From: Earliella scabrosa
Taxonomy: Eukaryota > Basidiomycota > Agaricomycetes > Polyporales > Polyporaceae
Length of the DNA: 64,000 bases
Assembly: GCA_022605405.1 (NCBI GenBank)
Contig: JABYQQ010000002.1
Coordinates: 1,550,001-1,614,000 of the forward strand
Direction: 5' to 3'
The notes under the pieces were generated by a model that was given only the letters and a program-made list of their open reading frames with translations, was not told the DNA's origin and did not search any database. Positions 45,738 through 58,300 of this stretch are shown here, piece after piece. Position 1 is the first letter of the stretch; every line of letters begins with the position of its first letter. A program made the translations under genes and the position numbers.

Positions 45738-48370
45738 TTACTCGGTGGGGACGTTCAAAGCTCTCCTGATTTCAGATAGCTGGGCGTAGGCAGTCGTCAA
45801 GCGATCCACCTTTGTTGAGCGGCCACTATCAAGTTCGGCAGGTCTTGTTATGTCTTTCGTCATGTCGTGTACTAGGTCAAGGGACCTTCGATAGTGAGTC
45901 CGTATGTTCTCGTCTAGGAGGATTAAGGTCTTGGATAAGGATGTGAATTCGACGGCAATGGTGAAGAACAGGTGATCCATGGAGTCTGGGTCGTCGAGGG
46001 TCATCATGGTACATGGTTGGTTCGGAGTTGGATGGTGGATGTGGTAATGGATTAGGGGAGGGAAAGCTCCTAAAGCCGCCAGGGTGCACTTAGCCAAGGT
46101 ATTGGTGGTACCGTCGGAATCTGCAAGCTCGCGCTTGTACAAGGGCACAAGTAGTGCTATAGTTTCAACCACAATTTTGAACGGATCGCCGTTCTCGGGC
46201 TCCGAGTCAGGGCTTGACTTGAAGCAGAGATCGAGCTTCTGGCTTGGCTTCTGAAGGTCTTGAAACTGTTCGTCAAGAAAGCCGACGACTTTGACCGATA
46301 TGAGCTAAGTATCAACGACAAGAATAGGTAGTAAGGTGTCGCGCTTACCGGATTTAATCTCTGACCAAGGTTTGCTGTCAGGATCACGGTTGGGACTGGA
46401 TAGGGAAGCCATCTTGAGCAGTACCCGCAGCGCGATCATTTGATTGGGGCGGTTGGCACGGAAGCAATGTACTGCATAGGATAAGGCCTGCTCCAGATAC
46501 GACGATGGACCAGTCCACGCAGCGGGAGGGTTTAGGGAATGATGGTAGATGTCCTGCAAAGCTCGCTTGATTGCGAGCGAAGCGAGCATACCCATTAGGA
46601 GGTGACAGATTGCACTTCGCGGGGACAAACAAGTACAAATTTCACGGTACAGAAAATTCTGAGCCTCTAGATTTCCAACAGCTGCAGATCGTGTAGTTCT
46701 CATCCAAACCCTTTCAAAGTCATGATGGACATTCTTGTGTGCGTCCCCAATGTCCATGGAGATTTTCAAAGGAGCCGGACGAGTTGCCGTCGCGATAATG
46801 TCCTCGCGCACTTCACAGCGTGGTTGTGGGTTGGGCGCTTACTGTTGGTTCGGGCGCCCAGTCTTCCCTCCTTAGCCCAGGCTACCCAGCGGCCTCAAGC
46901 TATAATTCTTGCAATTCCCTCGTCGTCTCCTACGGCCTGAAGTAACGTGTTCTAGCTCTGTAGTCGAAGCGAGCAACACCGTGCTAACGGAGACTAGTAT
47001 CTTCCTCCAGGTCCGAGTCCGCCTCGCTGACTGGCTCTTGTCCCCTGCCAGTGGAGTCGTGCGAGTCGGACTCGTGCAAGTCGTGCCATTGACGGAGCAG
47101 GTTGAGAAGGCATGCTTGCCAGAAGTCCATCGGAATATTGGAGCCACCGTATGTCCCGTAGTGCCAGGCCGCCTCGTGAATCTTCTTGAAGCACGTGCGG
47201 ATATGTTCGGGCTCTAGGCCCTTCATGAGATGAAGGACTGTGTCGCCTCTGGGAATGGCCTTGAGGTCGGCCTCGTCTTGAGACTTGGAAGCAGTATACC
47301 CCAAAACGGTGGCAACAATGAGCTTGACGGTGAGCTTCTTCTCATTATCCTTGAGCAGTTTCTGCTGCCTCTTCTCCCAGCGCATCATACTATGGGGATT
47401 CCCACTGGCAGGGGGACCGCAGCCGAAGAAGGATAGGTGCTGTCTCATCCATCCAAAGGAATGTCTCAAGAGCTCCTTTAGCACGTAAAACACGTGTGTC
47501 AAGGGAGACACGTAGTAGCAGGTGCTGTCGAATACGGGTATGAGATAGGAGGCCATCATCAGGGCCAGAACAACGGATATGAGGACTGTGGCCACGATGG
47601 CCACGACCTTGTGTATGGTCCACAGCAACAGAAAGAGACCGACGAAGAAGAGTACGAAAGAGAGTTGGAACAAATAGAACAGCATGTCGATGATGAGCTC
47701 GACATGCCATTCGTCGATGCTGTGTGAGCGAAAGACGAGCCACCGTGCGTAGTGTTCATCAGTGGTGCGCTTTCGCCATGAGCCACTGCGATGATTGTCG
47801 TACAGCCATTGCTTGATAATGACCCCGAATGTGGTTGCAGCCAGACTGCATATCAAGGCAGAGAACCAGAGCGTGTTCAGAACGATGTTCGTCGTGGAGG
47901 GCTCCGCAGAAGGCGACAAATCGGAAATCGAGGGGAGCAGGAGGGGATACGACTGGAGGGTGAACGAAGCGAGGATTGAGGAGAAGATACCCGACTGAAT
48001 TTACGGTCAGGCTTGTCCACATGCAGGTATATGCCAACTTACATAAGTCAGGAAATAATCCAGGTCAGTGTTACAGCGCTTTGTCTGCTCCTCATATTCG
48101 CGAACCATCGCAGTGGCTGTCTTGTACAACGCATCCTCCTTCTTCGAGTGGTTAGACTTCTCCATCAACCTGTCGTGCAAGAACTTGCACGATTGCAGGA
48201 GTGATTAGTACCATAAGGATCTACTAGAGACACTGCTAGCGACATACATGGATTGGCATCCCTCTCCATTCGGGAGGTTGGCATTGCCTGGAGATGGCGT
48301 GCATGCTGTTTGCCGTCTTCTCGGGATCCGAAGGACGATTGCGTCTGAGAGGACAAATAAAGGAATACAT
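45738..48370 (-). CDS. DUF6535-type multi-pass membrane protein, paralogue 2
   Basis: Exon 1 is 48370-48248 (M-Y-S-F-I-C-P-L-R-R). It joins in phase 0 to 48183, giving L-D-Y-F-L-T-Y|S-G-I-F-S-S-I-L-A-S-F-T-L-Q-S-Y-P. Then come L-N-T-L-W-F-S-A-L-I-C-S-L and two hydrophobic helices (L-S-F-V-L-F-F-V-G-L-F-L-L-L-W and V-A-I-V-A-T-V-L-I-S-V-V). The long soluble part continues through exons near 46800-46350 and 46290-45738. It ends R-R-A-L-N-V-P-T-E. The join near 46995/46811 is the least certain, as its donor GTTAGC is unusual. No micro-exon array is seen at the C-terminus, unlike the copy at 27440-31022. Function is unknown. Confidence 0.7.
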
Positions 48371-49619
48371 GCCAGTGGGAAGCTAAGAGTATGGGTGGAG
48401 CTGGGGTCAGAGGGGATCGGTGAGCTGTCTCGTCACTGATGTGGGTATATAAGTATGGCTGACACCGCGCGTGATCACTGCGTCTCCGTGGTGCATCTCT
48501 CGCTATGTGACAGTGGCGACAGAGACCGCACGGTTCGGTGCCGACTGCCATGAGGTCTCTCTACAGTGATCAAGGTAACTCGACGACTGGGAAGAACTCT
48601 ACAGTGCATGTCAGTGCGACGTAATCTCATACCACCAGACAGGCTGCGTCTGATACCCTCATGATGGCCGTCCTTGAAGGACGACTACTCCGTTCATCTG
48701 GGTGCCATAACTCGAAGTCCTTGTAGCCTATACGACGTTCGGAATTTTGCAGAGCTCAGCAGGGCAGTCGAGACCGCTGTCTGACCAACTGCATAGGTCC
48801 GCAATCTATCCTTCCATTCTGATTGTTACAAGGCCGCTCCCTGCCACACACACCGTGCATTACACGAGGGCCATAATTGATGATACTAAAAATATCTGGA
48901 AGTGGGTCCAGTCGACGAGGGGGGTAGTACTGCGGCTGTGAGAGAAAGTATGGATGAGAAGGCAAGCGAAGAAGCATTTAATGACCGCCAATAGGCCACA
49001 TGCGGAACAATGCGTCCGGCCCACCATGAGGCCGCATGCTGGCGGCCACGCGCCTCGCATACCTACTCATTGCTCGGGTCCGCCGCCGATCACAGAACAG
49101 CGGTGATTAGTGTCCACCATAAAGGCCGGGTCTGGTGTTATACGCATGGCAGCGGCGTACTATTCAGTGCGCCACTTGGTGACAGCTCTGTGTTCACCAT
49201 GATCCGAGAGGCGCTGTCTAGCTGATTGCCAACGCTTGCGCCTTGTAGCGAACGCACCCATCGGGCGACCATAGCATTCCTACGAAATCCACCCAACGAG
49301 CGTCACGGCTTGAGTATTTGGCGTGATCCAAGATCCAGAGAGGCAGACGGTATCCCGTTTAATAGCAAGAGTACATACACGCGTGCTGGAGGTTAGAGAT
49401 GGGCCTTGACGTGTTCGAGGATGTGGATCGGTACCGCGTGTGTGAAAGGAGCCAAGTATATGCGTGACCATGCCTCGACGATATGGCATGTAAAGTGCAG
49501 CCGTATGCGAATGGTCCTCCCAGTCGCGGCCGGTAGACCTAGTCACAATGTTCCATCGAGCAACCTGCTGCCACCCGTCAGCTATGCACCATACGCACTG
49601 ACGAATGCCTCTTCGTTCA
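48371..49619. other. Intergenic, no gene recognised
   Basis: Contains the promoter side of DUF6535-type gene 2. Frames are short, with no domain, and no repeat array is seen. Confidence 0.3.
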
Positions 49620-50000
49620 CACCCATCGCATAAGCGGCATACGCACCGCGGTTTGAGCACGTATACAACGTCGACAGCTTCCAGGGTGCGTCTCACCATC
49701 GTCTCTCTGCCCGCGCGTCGCCCCGTCGACAGGTCATGAAGTTCCGTACATCCTAGTTTCAGCGGTGCGCACGTCCGGCGCAGGCTTTCTCAAGTGGCCA
49801 TGAATGAACGTCATACTCACTCGGTGCAAGGCCAGGATGGTCATCGTCACTCAGCGCGGGTTCTTCCGCAATCCTCGCGCGGGGGAAGAAGTCCCTCCTG
49901 GCGAAGCTTGTGAGACACTGAGAGCGACGCGAGGGCGCGCGCGGCGCGTGGGCGGATGCAATGGAGGTGGCAGATAGGAGGGCTCTTCGCCTGCGGCCAA
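49620..50000 (+). pseudogene. Helicase relic (motifs V-VI region)
   Basis: It matches about 44585-44955 of helicase copy B. The stretches encoding R-F-E-H-V-Y-N-V-D-S-F-Q-G, the intron following it, V-R-T-S-G-A-G-F, then M-V-I-V-T-Q-R-G-F and W-A-D-A-M-E-V-A are readable. Deletions near 49800 remove the N-R-M-N region, and stop codons and shifts break the frame. The retained intron shows it was copied from genomic DNA. Confidence 0.7.
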
Positions 50001-50359
50001 GTAATCGGTATACAATCGCGCGCGCTGCGGTCACGAGGTCGCATCTCGCCATTGGAGCTCGCTTCGCTGTCCTTCCACGTCTCGTCCCTGTAGTCTAGCA
50101 AGTGCACGCGTATCAGTGCACGCGTATCGGTCTGTCAGCATGAACCGCAGAGGAACTGACGAAGAACTTACGCGTCTGGGCCAAAAGGTGTGGGGGGAAC
50201 TCGAGGAATCAAGCTCACTAACCATGCAGGTCGGGCCGATCTTGCTCGATTCTCGCTCGCGAAAGCACAGACCCACCAATTTATATATCTAGACGGCAAA
50301 CGCAAGTCCTTGTCCTCAAGTCCTCAAACAGCAAAATGAGCGCCCTCCTGATCATCCGC

Positions 50360-52625
50360 TCACATCTCCCCCTCGAATCTCCTCCAGGCAGCCTCCGCCT
50401 GGCCGATTGCCACACTGGCCTCGAGCCGGTCATCCGTGAGGATCACGACGGCAGGCAGCTTCCCGCGTGTCGCCCGCAGCCACGGCTCCACCTGCTCGCG
50501 CACAAACTCCTGTATGTGCTCCTGTCGCGGATGCGGCACATCTGCGAGCACGCCCACGACAGACGCGAGCCTGCGGCCGATGAGAGCGAACAGCCCCAGA
50601 TGCTTTGGCTCCACACACGCCTCCGGATCGGACGACGGCTTCGTCACGGCCAATATATCTGAGAAGACGTCGAGGGCGCGCTGCGCACACAGTCGCAGGG
50701 CGTCGTTCTCCTCGATGGGCTGCTCGACTTTCCATTTCGGGATGTCGCGCATGGAGCATTGCACGAGGAGGTCGATAATACCGAGGATGTCGTCCCACCG
50801 GTCTCGGTTGAACCGCTCTTCATGCAGTTCCTGGAAGTGTTGCTCAAGCGCGAGCGCGGCTGGGACAGAGACGGCATATTCGTCAGTTCTCGAGCTGTGC
50901 GCGCAAGGCATGTAGTAGATCCAGATCAGCGTACCGTATCGAATGACCGACCACGAGTATACCTCGACGCCACTCTGGGCAGGAGAGAGCATCCTCCTGA
51001 TCAACCGCGACGCGTCTCTCTGCAGCGAGCCGCGAAGTCGGAGCACGGCGATGGATAGTGTCTGTAGCAGCGCGTGGCTCTGCGTCGGCGAGCACTTGCA
51101 CGCTTCCATGGCATAGCAGATGTAGCTCAGGGCAACGTTGATGTCCGACTCTACTCCGGAGTCTCTCTCCCGCTCGTGAAACACGAGCAGGTTGAGCAGA
51201 GAGACGACCCAGAAGTCCATAGGGACGACCGCACCCCTGATGCCCTCGCCGGACACCTTGGTCTTCTCGTGGACGGCACGGAAGCAACTGCGGACGTTGT
51301 CGACGTCGAGGTCGACCAGCAGGTGCAGAATTGCATCGTCCTTGGGCAGCGCCTTCGCAGGTCTCCCGTTGGCGAGAGCATTTTTGGAGAGGGTAGGCCC
51401 GAGCACGGTGGAGATCACGAGATCGGAGTCAAGCTTTGGGGAGGACGTCACGATCGAGGCCTGGTCGCGCTGGTCCCAGGTTACTACCGCAGTTGGGTAG
51501 CGCGGTAGATGGAGCTTGACGCAGAGGAGAGATGCGACGGGTTGAAGGATGGGGTAAATGTACTTGCGGAGGACGAGCTGACAAAAGTATTTGAGCCATT
51601 GAACGACGAAGTAGCATAGCTTCGCCGGGGGTGACGAGAAGCAGCAGCTGCTGTAGAAGGCGGGCAGAACAAAGGTGGCGGCGATGAGAGTGAAAACGAG
51701 CACGACGAAGGCGGTAGCGATTGTGGCGACGACAGTGTGAAGTGTCCATAGCAGGACGAGGAGGCCGGAGAAGAAGAGCGCGAGGGAGCATTGGAGCATG
51801 ATGAAGAGACCCGAGATGATTGATTGAACTTTCCACGTCTTCATGTTCGCTGAACGGTAGAGAACACGTCGAGCGGATTCCTTGGCAGTGCACCTGTCAA
51901 CATGATAGTCGTGTAGCCATTGCTTGATGAGAACACCGAACGTGGTTGCGGACAGACTGAAGATTAGGCCGATAAACCATAGAGTATTCAGCACAACTAT
52001 AGACGTGGTGGGTGTTTCAATTTGTTCGGATGCAGAGGGGTTCGAAGATGTTGGACGAAGAAGGGGATATGCCTGGACATTGAACGCGGTGAGGATGCCA
52101 GAGAAGATGCTGGACTACACAATCACAATCAGACACCGTCCCAACGACGCACATGACGGTACTCACATAGACCAGGAAATAGTCAAGCTCTTCGTTGCAT
52201 CTTGAGAGCTGCGAGTTATGGTTGTCCTGCACCATCGCGGCTGTTCGCGACCACGCGTCCGCCTTGTTCCAAGATGTGGACAATTGCGTGAGCTCGTCCA
52301 ATGTGTCCTAGCAGCTGTTGTCAAGATCGAATGCAGGCGGATTAGGATATGTTGTGCGCTGACTTTAGGCCTCGGAGGCTCCCAAGGCAGGTGCTGAAGA
52401 TCTTCGTAAAGAGTATTTTCACTCGGCTGTGAGGCATTACAGCCGATCTGTACAGAACTGGCACAGCGGGAGTGCACGCACCTGACGGGACAACGGCACT
52501 TCAGCAGGAGCTAGATTGCGCCCTCGTCGATGCTGAGGTTGAACGGCAGTTGCGTTCACAGTAGCAGGACTATTTTCTTCATCGTGATGCGGAAGCCTCG
52601 AACTTCGCCGTATGAAAGGGGGCAT
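50360..52625 (-). CDS. DUF6535-type multi-pass membrane protein, paralogue 3
   Basis: Three exons with exact phases: 52625-52482, 52307-52167 and 52114-50360, giving 679 residues. It starts M-P-P-F-I-R-R-S-S-R-L-P. The domain reads E-L-D-Y-F-L-V-Y|S-S-I-F-S-G-I-L-T-A-F-N-V-Q-A-Y-P-L-L, L-N-T-L-W-F-I-G-L-I-F-S-L-S-A-T-T-F-G-V. Membrane helices follow (L-A-L-F-F-S-G-L-L-V-L-L-W and A-T-A-F-V-V-L-V-F-T-L-I-A-A-T-F). The remaining about 450 residues are soluble and helical and end A-W-R-R-F-E-G-E-M. The intron before S-S-I-F-S is at the same position as in paralogues 1 and 2. Function is unknown; no micro-exon tail. Confidence 0.8.
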
Positions 52626-54061
52626 ATCGGGTATGAGCGTCGAGCGAGGAGTTCAAAGCCGATGAGCATTCAGGGAGAACCGTTGGGAATGCGACTTAAA
52701 TGCTCTTGCGAGGATGGTCTCGATGCCGAAACTAGCCTAAGACCCTTAGTGGACTTGTGACAACCATGATTGATGAATGCTTACCTGGACGACCGGCGTC
52801 CTCCACAACGTCCGAAGTTTACTGTATCACCAAAGTGAATAGCGCCACTGACCAAGCACGCACTGATATTCCCACTATGTTCGACCACATTGACATTGCA
52901 TGATGCGCAATCCCACGCTAATGGTCAGAAGTTTTGAGCGATTGCCTTTGACGGTGAAAAGTTGCGAGACGCAAACAACATGTAACGTTACCATTGATAG
53001 CGTAGCAACTAAAACCGGCCGACGCCGCCCGAACATGAAGCTTTGAAGATTTTGATACGCCATCGGGCGCAGGAGCATCGAATCCTTCTAGAGGGACAGG
53101 TCGAAGCCAGGGACCTCTGTGAATAACTCATCGGTTACAAGCCAGTGACAGCGCTCGAGGTGTTAGAACTACAAAGTTGAGAGTGCGAGGACAACACGGC
53201 AGTCATGATGCTAGTGGTGGGAGTGCGTGAACAAGTCCAAGTCGGGAACATGGCAACAGCGAACAAATTCGGCCACTGTACTTATCTTATCTTATCATCT
53301 GGCCGGCATTCCCCGTGGGCGGCCTCTCCGCGGCCATACTTACCCGTCTTCACTACTACTTACCAAAATACTAGTACATCGCTTGCAACCCAGAAACACG
53401 TCATGACGATCCTGTGGTATCATCTCTCTTTTGAAATCCTCATGGCACAGTACTTGACTGCCTACAGGTGCCCATTAGAAGCCCAGTCCGCACCTGAGCT
53501 TCATTGAATTGAACCCTCCCTGGGGCAGCCTGGCCCGACTCGGAGCACCATGAACTTTGGTGACCAGTCTATCTAATCAATCGAGTGCGTACGCTCAGGT
53601 AGGATGAGACGATCAGAAGAAGAAAACTTGATACCCCATGATAACCACGTTGTTAAAGTGTATCAGAGTACATCATGTCCGATTGAATTCCGTGTTGGAG
53701 CTCCAGGCTCGTGAGGATAGAGCTTGCACATTCCTTGTTCCGGACTGAGCATTGAATAATTGCTTTGATCATGAGTACTATCTGTGGTTTCATTGATTGC
53801 GAAGTACTCGATTAAGTCGATTCCCTACTATAGGCGCATATTTGGCCCCGTGTGCTCCGTCATCGGCACCACCGTGCCGAGCCGCCGTGCTATCTCTCCC
53901 AGGCCCCGCGCTCCGCCTACGTTCGCGACCATAGAATGAGGCCTGCCATTCTCTGCCATCACCCTCCAAAACCGATATCTTTGTCCGCGCTACGACTTCT
54001 TGTGCCGCACCTCCAGGGAACCATCAGCGGTAGACAGCCGAATCGACGACACAGACACGGG
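52626..54061. other. Long intergenic stretch before flavin-reductase copy 3
   Basis: No gene is recognised. The part 53852-54061 is an open frame continuous with the reductase start but without reductase-like sequence, so it is probably 5' untranslated. A triple GATAAG cluster lies at 53281-53296. Confidence 0.35.
53281..53296 (-). promoter_or_regulatory. Triple GATAAG cluster (possible GATA-factor site)
   Basis: Read on the minus strand this is three consecutive GATAA cores (GATAAGATAAGATAAG). In fungi such tandem cores are bound by nitrogen, iron or light GATA factors. It lies 770 bp from the nearest start, so a regulatory role is only a possibility. Confidence 0.25.
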
Positions 54062-55238
54062 ATGGCGACAGAGCTCCCTCCGTTCGCCCAAGATATTGGC
54101 ACCAAGTTCACAGCAGCTCCAAACCCTGACTTCACCCTTGGACAGAAGGTTGCAGACACTGAGCTTGGCAAGAAGTGGGTCGAAGGCGAGCAAGCTGGAT
54201 GGAAGGTCGTCGACACAGCAACTGAAGACCCCGGGTAAGTGTCGTATCATCGCCAGTTGCTCATCGAACGGTCTGGACGATCAACTGACATGCACGAAAT
54301 CAGCAAACTCGTAAGCAGCCATCAACCACTGTACGATGGTTGCGAGTATTTACCACCTCTTCGCAGTATGCGCTCATGATCAGCGGCATAGTCCCGCGGC
54401 CCATCACGTTCGTGTCTAGTATATCCAACGACGGTGTCGAAAATCTCGCACCATTCAGGTACAGTCTCTCATGGAAGCTAGATTAACATGACTCGGCTGA
54501 CGTCTACGATACCAAGTTGGTTCAATATGGTACGTCCAATGAACCTCGCCAGCCGGGCTAGCGATTCAGCTCATTCCCACCGACATAGGTCACGCACAAC
54601 CCACCGCTCATCTCCATCTCCATATCGTCAAGCCACCCCACAGGCGATCCTAAAGACACCGCGCAGAACATCAAGTCGACGAAGGGATTCACTGTCAACA
54701 TCATTAGCGAGCCCTTTGTCGAGAATGCGAACATGACGTGCATCGACGCTCCCGGATCAGTCAGCGAATGGCCGCTCTCTGGACTCACACGGGAGCCAAG
54801 CGTGAGAGCGAAACTGTGCACTCCTTGTCGTTTCGTCTCTGACTACTTGCCAGATCTACGTCAAAGCAGCTCGAGTGAAGGAGAGTATGTTCAGCATGGA
54901 GTGTGAGGTAGATACGAATTTGCGATTAAGCATCATATCGTCCCGGTCAGCCGCTCACTTCGTGCTTCACATAGCTCTTCCAAGCCAACGACATCATCCA
55001 TCCCGTCTCGGGAAAGCACACCACCACGCTCATCCTCGGGCACGTCAAGGCCATTCATGTCCGCAAGGACGTCCTCAATGAACGCGGCTTGGTCGACATC
55101 ACCAAGTTCAAGCCCATCAGCCGCCTCGGCGACCTCTCATATGGACGCGTCGGCGATGCTTTCCGTCTTCCAAGGGGCCAGTGGAAGCTCGAAGGAGAGA
55201 AGATCGAGGAGTTCCTGAAGGGCCTGGAGAGTGCGTAA
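54062..55238 (+). CDS. Flavin-reductase-like (FMN-binding split-barrel) protein, copy 3
   Basis: It starts M-A-T-E-L-P-P-F-A-Q-D-I-G-T. The exon order is as in copy 1, with a 7-nt exon (CAAACTC, about 54303-54309) and a 13-nt exon (TTGGTTCAATATG). The FMN-binding signature reads M-I-S-G-I-V-P-R-P-I-T-F-V-S-S, followed by N-L-A-P-F-S, W-F-N-M, H-N-P-P-L-I and G-F-T-V-N-I-I-S-E-P. The intron after M-E-C-E starts GTAGAT here, a normal GT donor. The C-terminal exon ends L-K-G-L-E-S-A. It converges on the RdRP-helicase gene with 82 bp between stop codons. Confidence 0.82.
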
Positions 55239-55319
55239 TGTACACGATGGTCGGGAAGCAGAAGACACCTTTTGTAATCGTACATATGCCACACAATGTT
55301 CGGGAGAAGAGAGATGAAG

Positions 55320-58300
55320 TCAGACAGCAGGCTGTCCATCTTCCGGGCGTGCAATGACCACCTCCGTGCACGCCGCCAGCGCCCGCTGCCACAGAGCGCT
55401 GTTTGTCTGCAACGTGCGGCGGTCTCCGACGACGATGAGCCCAAGCTTGGGTCGAGTCCAAGCCACGTTGAGCCTCCTCTCGTCTTCGACGAACCCAATC
55501 TCGCCCTCCGCATTACATCTAACCGTCGAGAACACCACGATGTCTCCTTCGCGACCCTGGAAGCCGTCGATGGTGCCCACCACTACATTCATGGCCGCAG
55601 GGATGGTCTGCTTGAGGAGCAGAACCTGCCGCGAATACGGCGTGAGGACGGCGATTGTGGCGGAGCGGAGTCGCGTCTTGTGCTCCTCCTCAACGTCTAG
55701 TGTCGGCTTCCGCAAAAGGGAAACAATGTGCTTGACCAGAGCGACCTGGCCTGCATTGCTCTTCGACGACCGGCCGTAGTCCTCCTCGGAGGTACAGGGG
55801 ACGAATACAACGGGAGAGATCCGTCCACGATCGTTCTTCGGCCAGGGGAAGGACGAGATGCCGAGTGTGGCTGCTATCTCGTCGTCACGAGGTGTCCCAG
55901 TTTGAAGTCGTCCTTCGTAGAACTCTTGAGAAGGAAAGCGCGCAACGTCTTCGGAGAACCGATACTGGACCTATGAGAGATCAGCATGAGGACTGCAACA
56001 AATTTCCGCGCAAATGTCATCACTGACCTCGAGCATCGTTCGAGCGAGTCCCGGGTACTCCCCTGCTCTCCAAAGCCTCTCGAATAGAGACTTGTCGAAT
56101 TCAAGAGCCTTCCCCATCGGCTTCACGGTCGGACGTAGCTGAACGCTGCAGAAGCGCTATTGAGTTACCAGTACCTCCTGCAACAACAAAAAACTCACTG
56201 ATCGCCCACGAGGACGGCCCGCTGACAGCCCTTGACCAGAGGTATCAATGCGCATGGCTCTGTAATCTGGGACGCCTCGTCTATGAGAACGGTGTCGAAG
56301 TCCATGTTCCGCAACACTCCGAGGCCGGCGCCCGAGCAGGTCGTGAAGACGATCCGAGCCTCCTTGACTCTCTTGACCGCCTTCTGCACCAGTCTGGGGT
56401 TGTCCGTGACGCTGCCTCCAATGCGTGCGTCTACGGTGAACTTCTGGAGCGCCTTGTTGACTTTGGAGCCATCGGTCGCAGCTCGGATGATCTTCTCCTC
56501 GTCGAGCAGCCGGTGGGTGCTGTTGTGAGCCACGAATCGCTCGAGCACGTTGTCAACAGCTAGAGAACGAAGTTTCATTAGACCTAGGTGCAGTCCGGGA
56601 AAGAGGTGCCGGCATACGAACCGTTGTGTGTAGACGCGGTCATGAGGATCTTGGCGTCGGGGAACCTATGCAGGAACTGGACGAGAATCTGGACGACCAC
56701 TGTCGTCTTCCCAGTACCTAACCAAGCATGAGCCTGAGCATAGTGCAGTTTCAGGAGGTGTTGCAACACTGACCTGGAGGACCCCAGATCAAGCACATAC
56801 GACTGCGAACGGCCACGCGCACGGCCCTTCGTTGGCTGTGATTCAGAGATAGATCGATGATCGCGTCTTCAGGATCTTCGGGCTCGTCTTCCGCTACAGC
56901 ACCTGCTGCGCCATTGCTTGTGGAAGCAGCAACTCCGCTTGCTACAGGGTCGAGCCCGATGATCGTTTGGTTCAGCCGGCAACACTCGTAGCCCTTCTGC
57001 GCAAGTTTCAGGATGGCAGCCAGCATAGCAGCAGAGGTCGCCGTTCCGCCAGCGTCGAAGATGTTCCAATCGACCTCTTTCCACTCTGGAGGAAGCGGCT
57101 GCTTGACATCGAGGTGGACTTCTCCTCTGGAGGACCGCGTTACGAGCGCATCTATGACAGGGGCGGGGAGTGTGGACTGGGGAGCGACAGAGGCTACTTT
57201 CAGACGGACGTGGTTATGAATGCGAATGGGGCTAGGGAGATCCACGCGGGTATGGGCCACGACCGCAATCTTCGCCGATAGGACTGAGTCGTCGGTTACA
57301 ACAGCCGCACCACCCACCGCGTCTTCAGTTTGAGGCTGCGGTGGGACAAGCTTCGCTCGGGCAGGGGGAGTCGACTGCTTCCTCGGTTTCCCGAAGTCGT
57401 CGCAGGGACAGGTGTCTGCTGCATCCTCGGCTCTGTCAAAGACCACTCCAAGAGCGTTCTTGTGGGCGAAGTCAAGGACCTGACTTCGACTCCGAGTCCC
57501 GATGCGCGAGTCGTGGAGAACGAGAAGGATCTCCTGCACAAGCTTGAAGGAGCGAATGCACATGGTAGCTGACCACAGAAGATTGAAATAGGTCGAGAGG
57601 TCGAGAGCATCGATGTTAGGTGCAAGACGCTCCAGGGCTGCTAGAGCCGCGATCCCCATCTCATTTGCTGAACGTATGACGTTGCTGATGATAGTAGGGA
57701 CCGTGTGAGAGACCTCCTCTGGGAGCAATGCGGGTCCATCAGGAATATACTTCTTCAACACGCAGTAGACGAGAGATGGATACGCGTCCATGCAATCGCA
57801 GATGTCCTGCCAGACGACTTCATCACGATTCAGGAGGATGCCAAAGATGGCGAATACGTGGCTCTCCACTCGGTGTAGGATCGCGATGTTGAAATAATGC
57901 AGTAGACGTGCGTCGTCCAGTTGCCGCAGCATGTGGTGTGCTGTCTGTATTGGAGTTACGGAGTCGAAGATGATGCTACCGTCGTGGTCGTCTCCCCAGG
58001 CATATGTCGCGATGCTGTTGTACACAAACGATTGCTTGGCGTAGTCGAACCGTTTGAGGAATTCTTCAGTCTGAACACTATAGGCGGATTAGGATCATTA
58101 ACAGCATGCAGGAATGAGGACTTACTGCTCGAATCGCAAATCGAACGCTTGATGTGCGATGCGATCGCGACATGAGACCACGTGAACTTCCATCGTTATC
58201 ACAGGGGCTCGATGGACACGGCCGCATTGCTACACTCCCTTCTGTTCAACACATCAACCGATGAGGCGAAGGGAAGCGTACCTGCTGGACGCGTTGCGAG

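Noticed and set aside
50336..51508. Plus-strand frames opposite DUF6535-type gene 3
   Set aside because: Shadows of a 1755-nt coding exon on the other strand with typical domain sequence.
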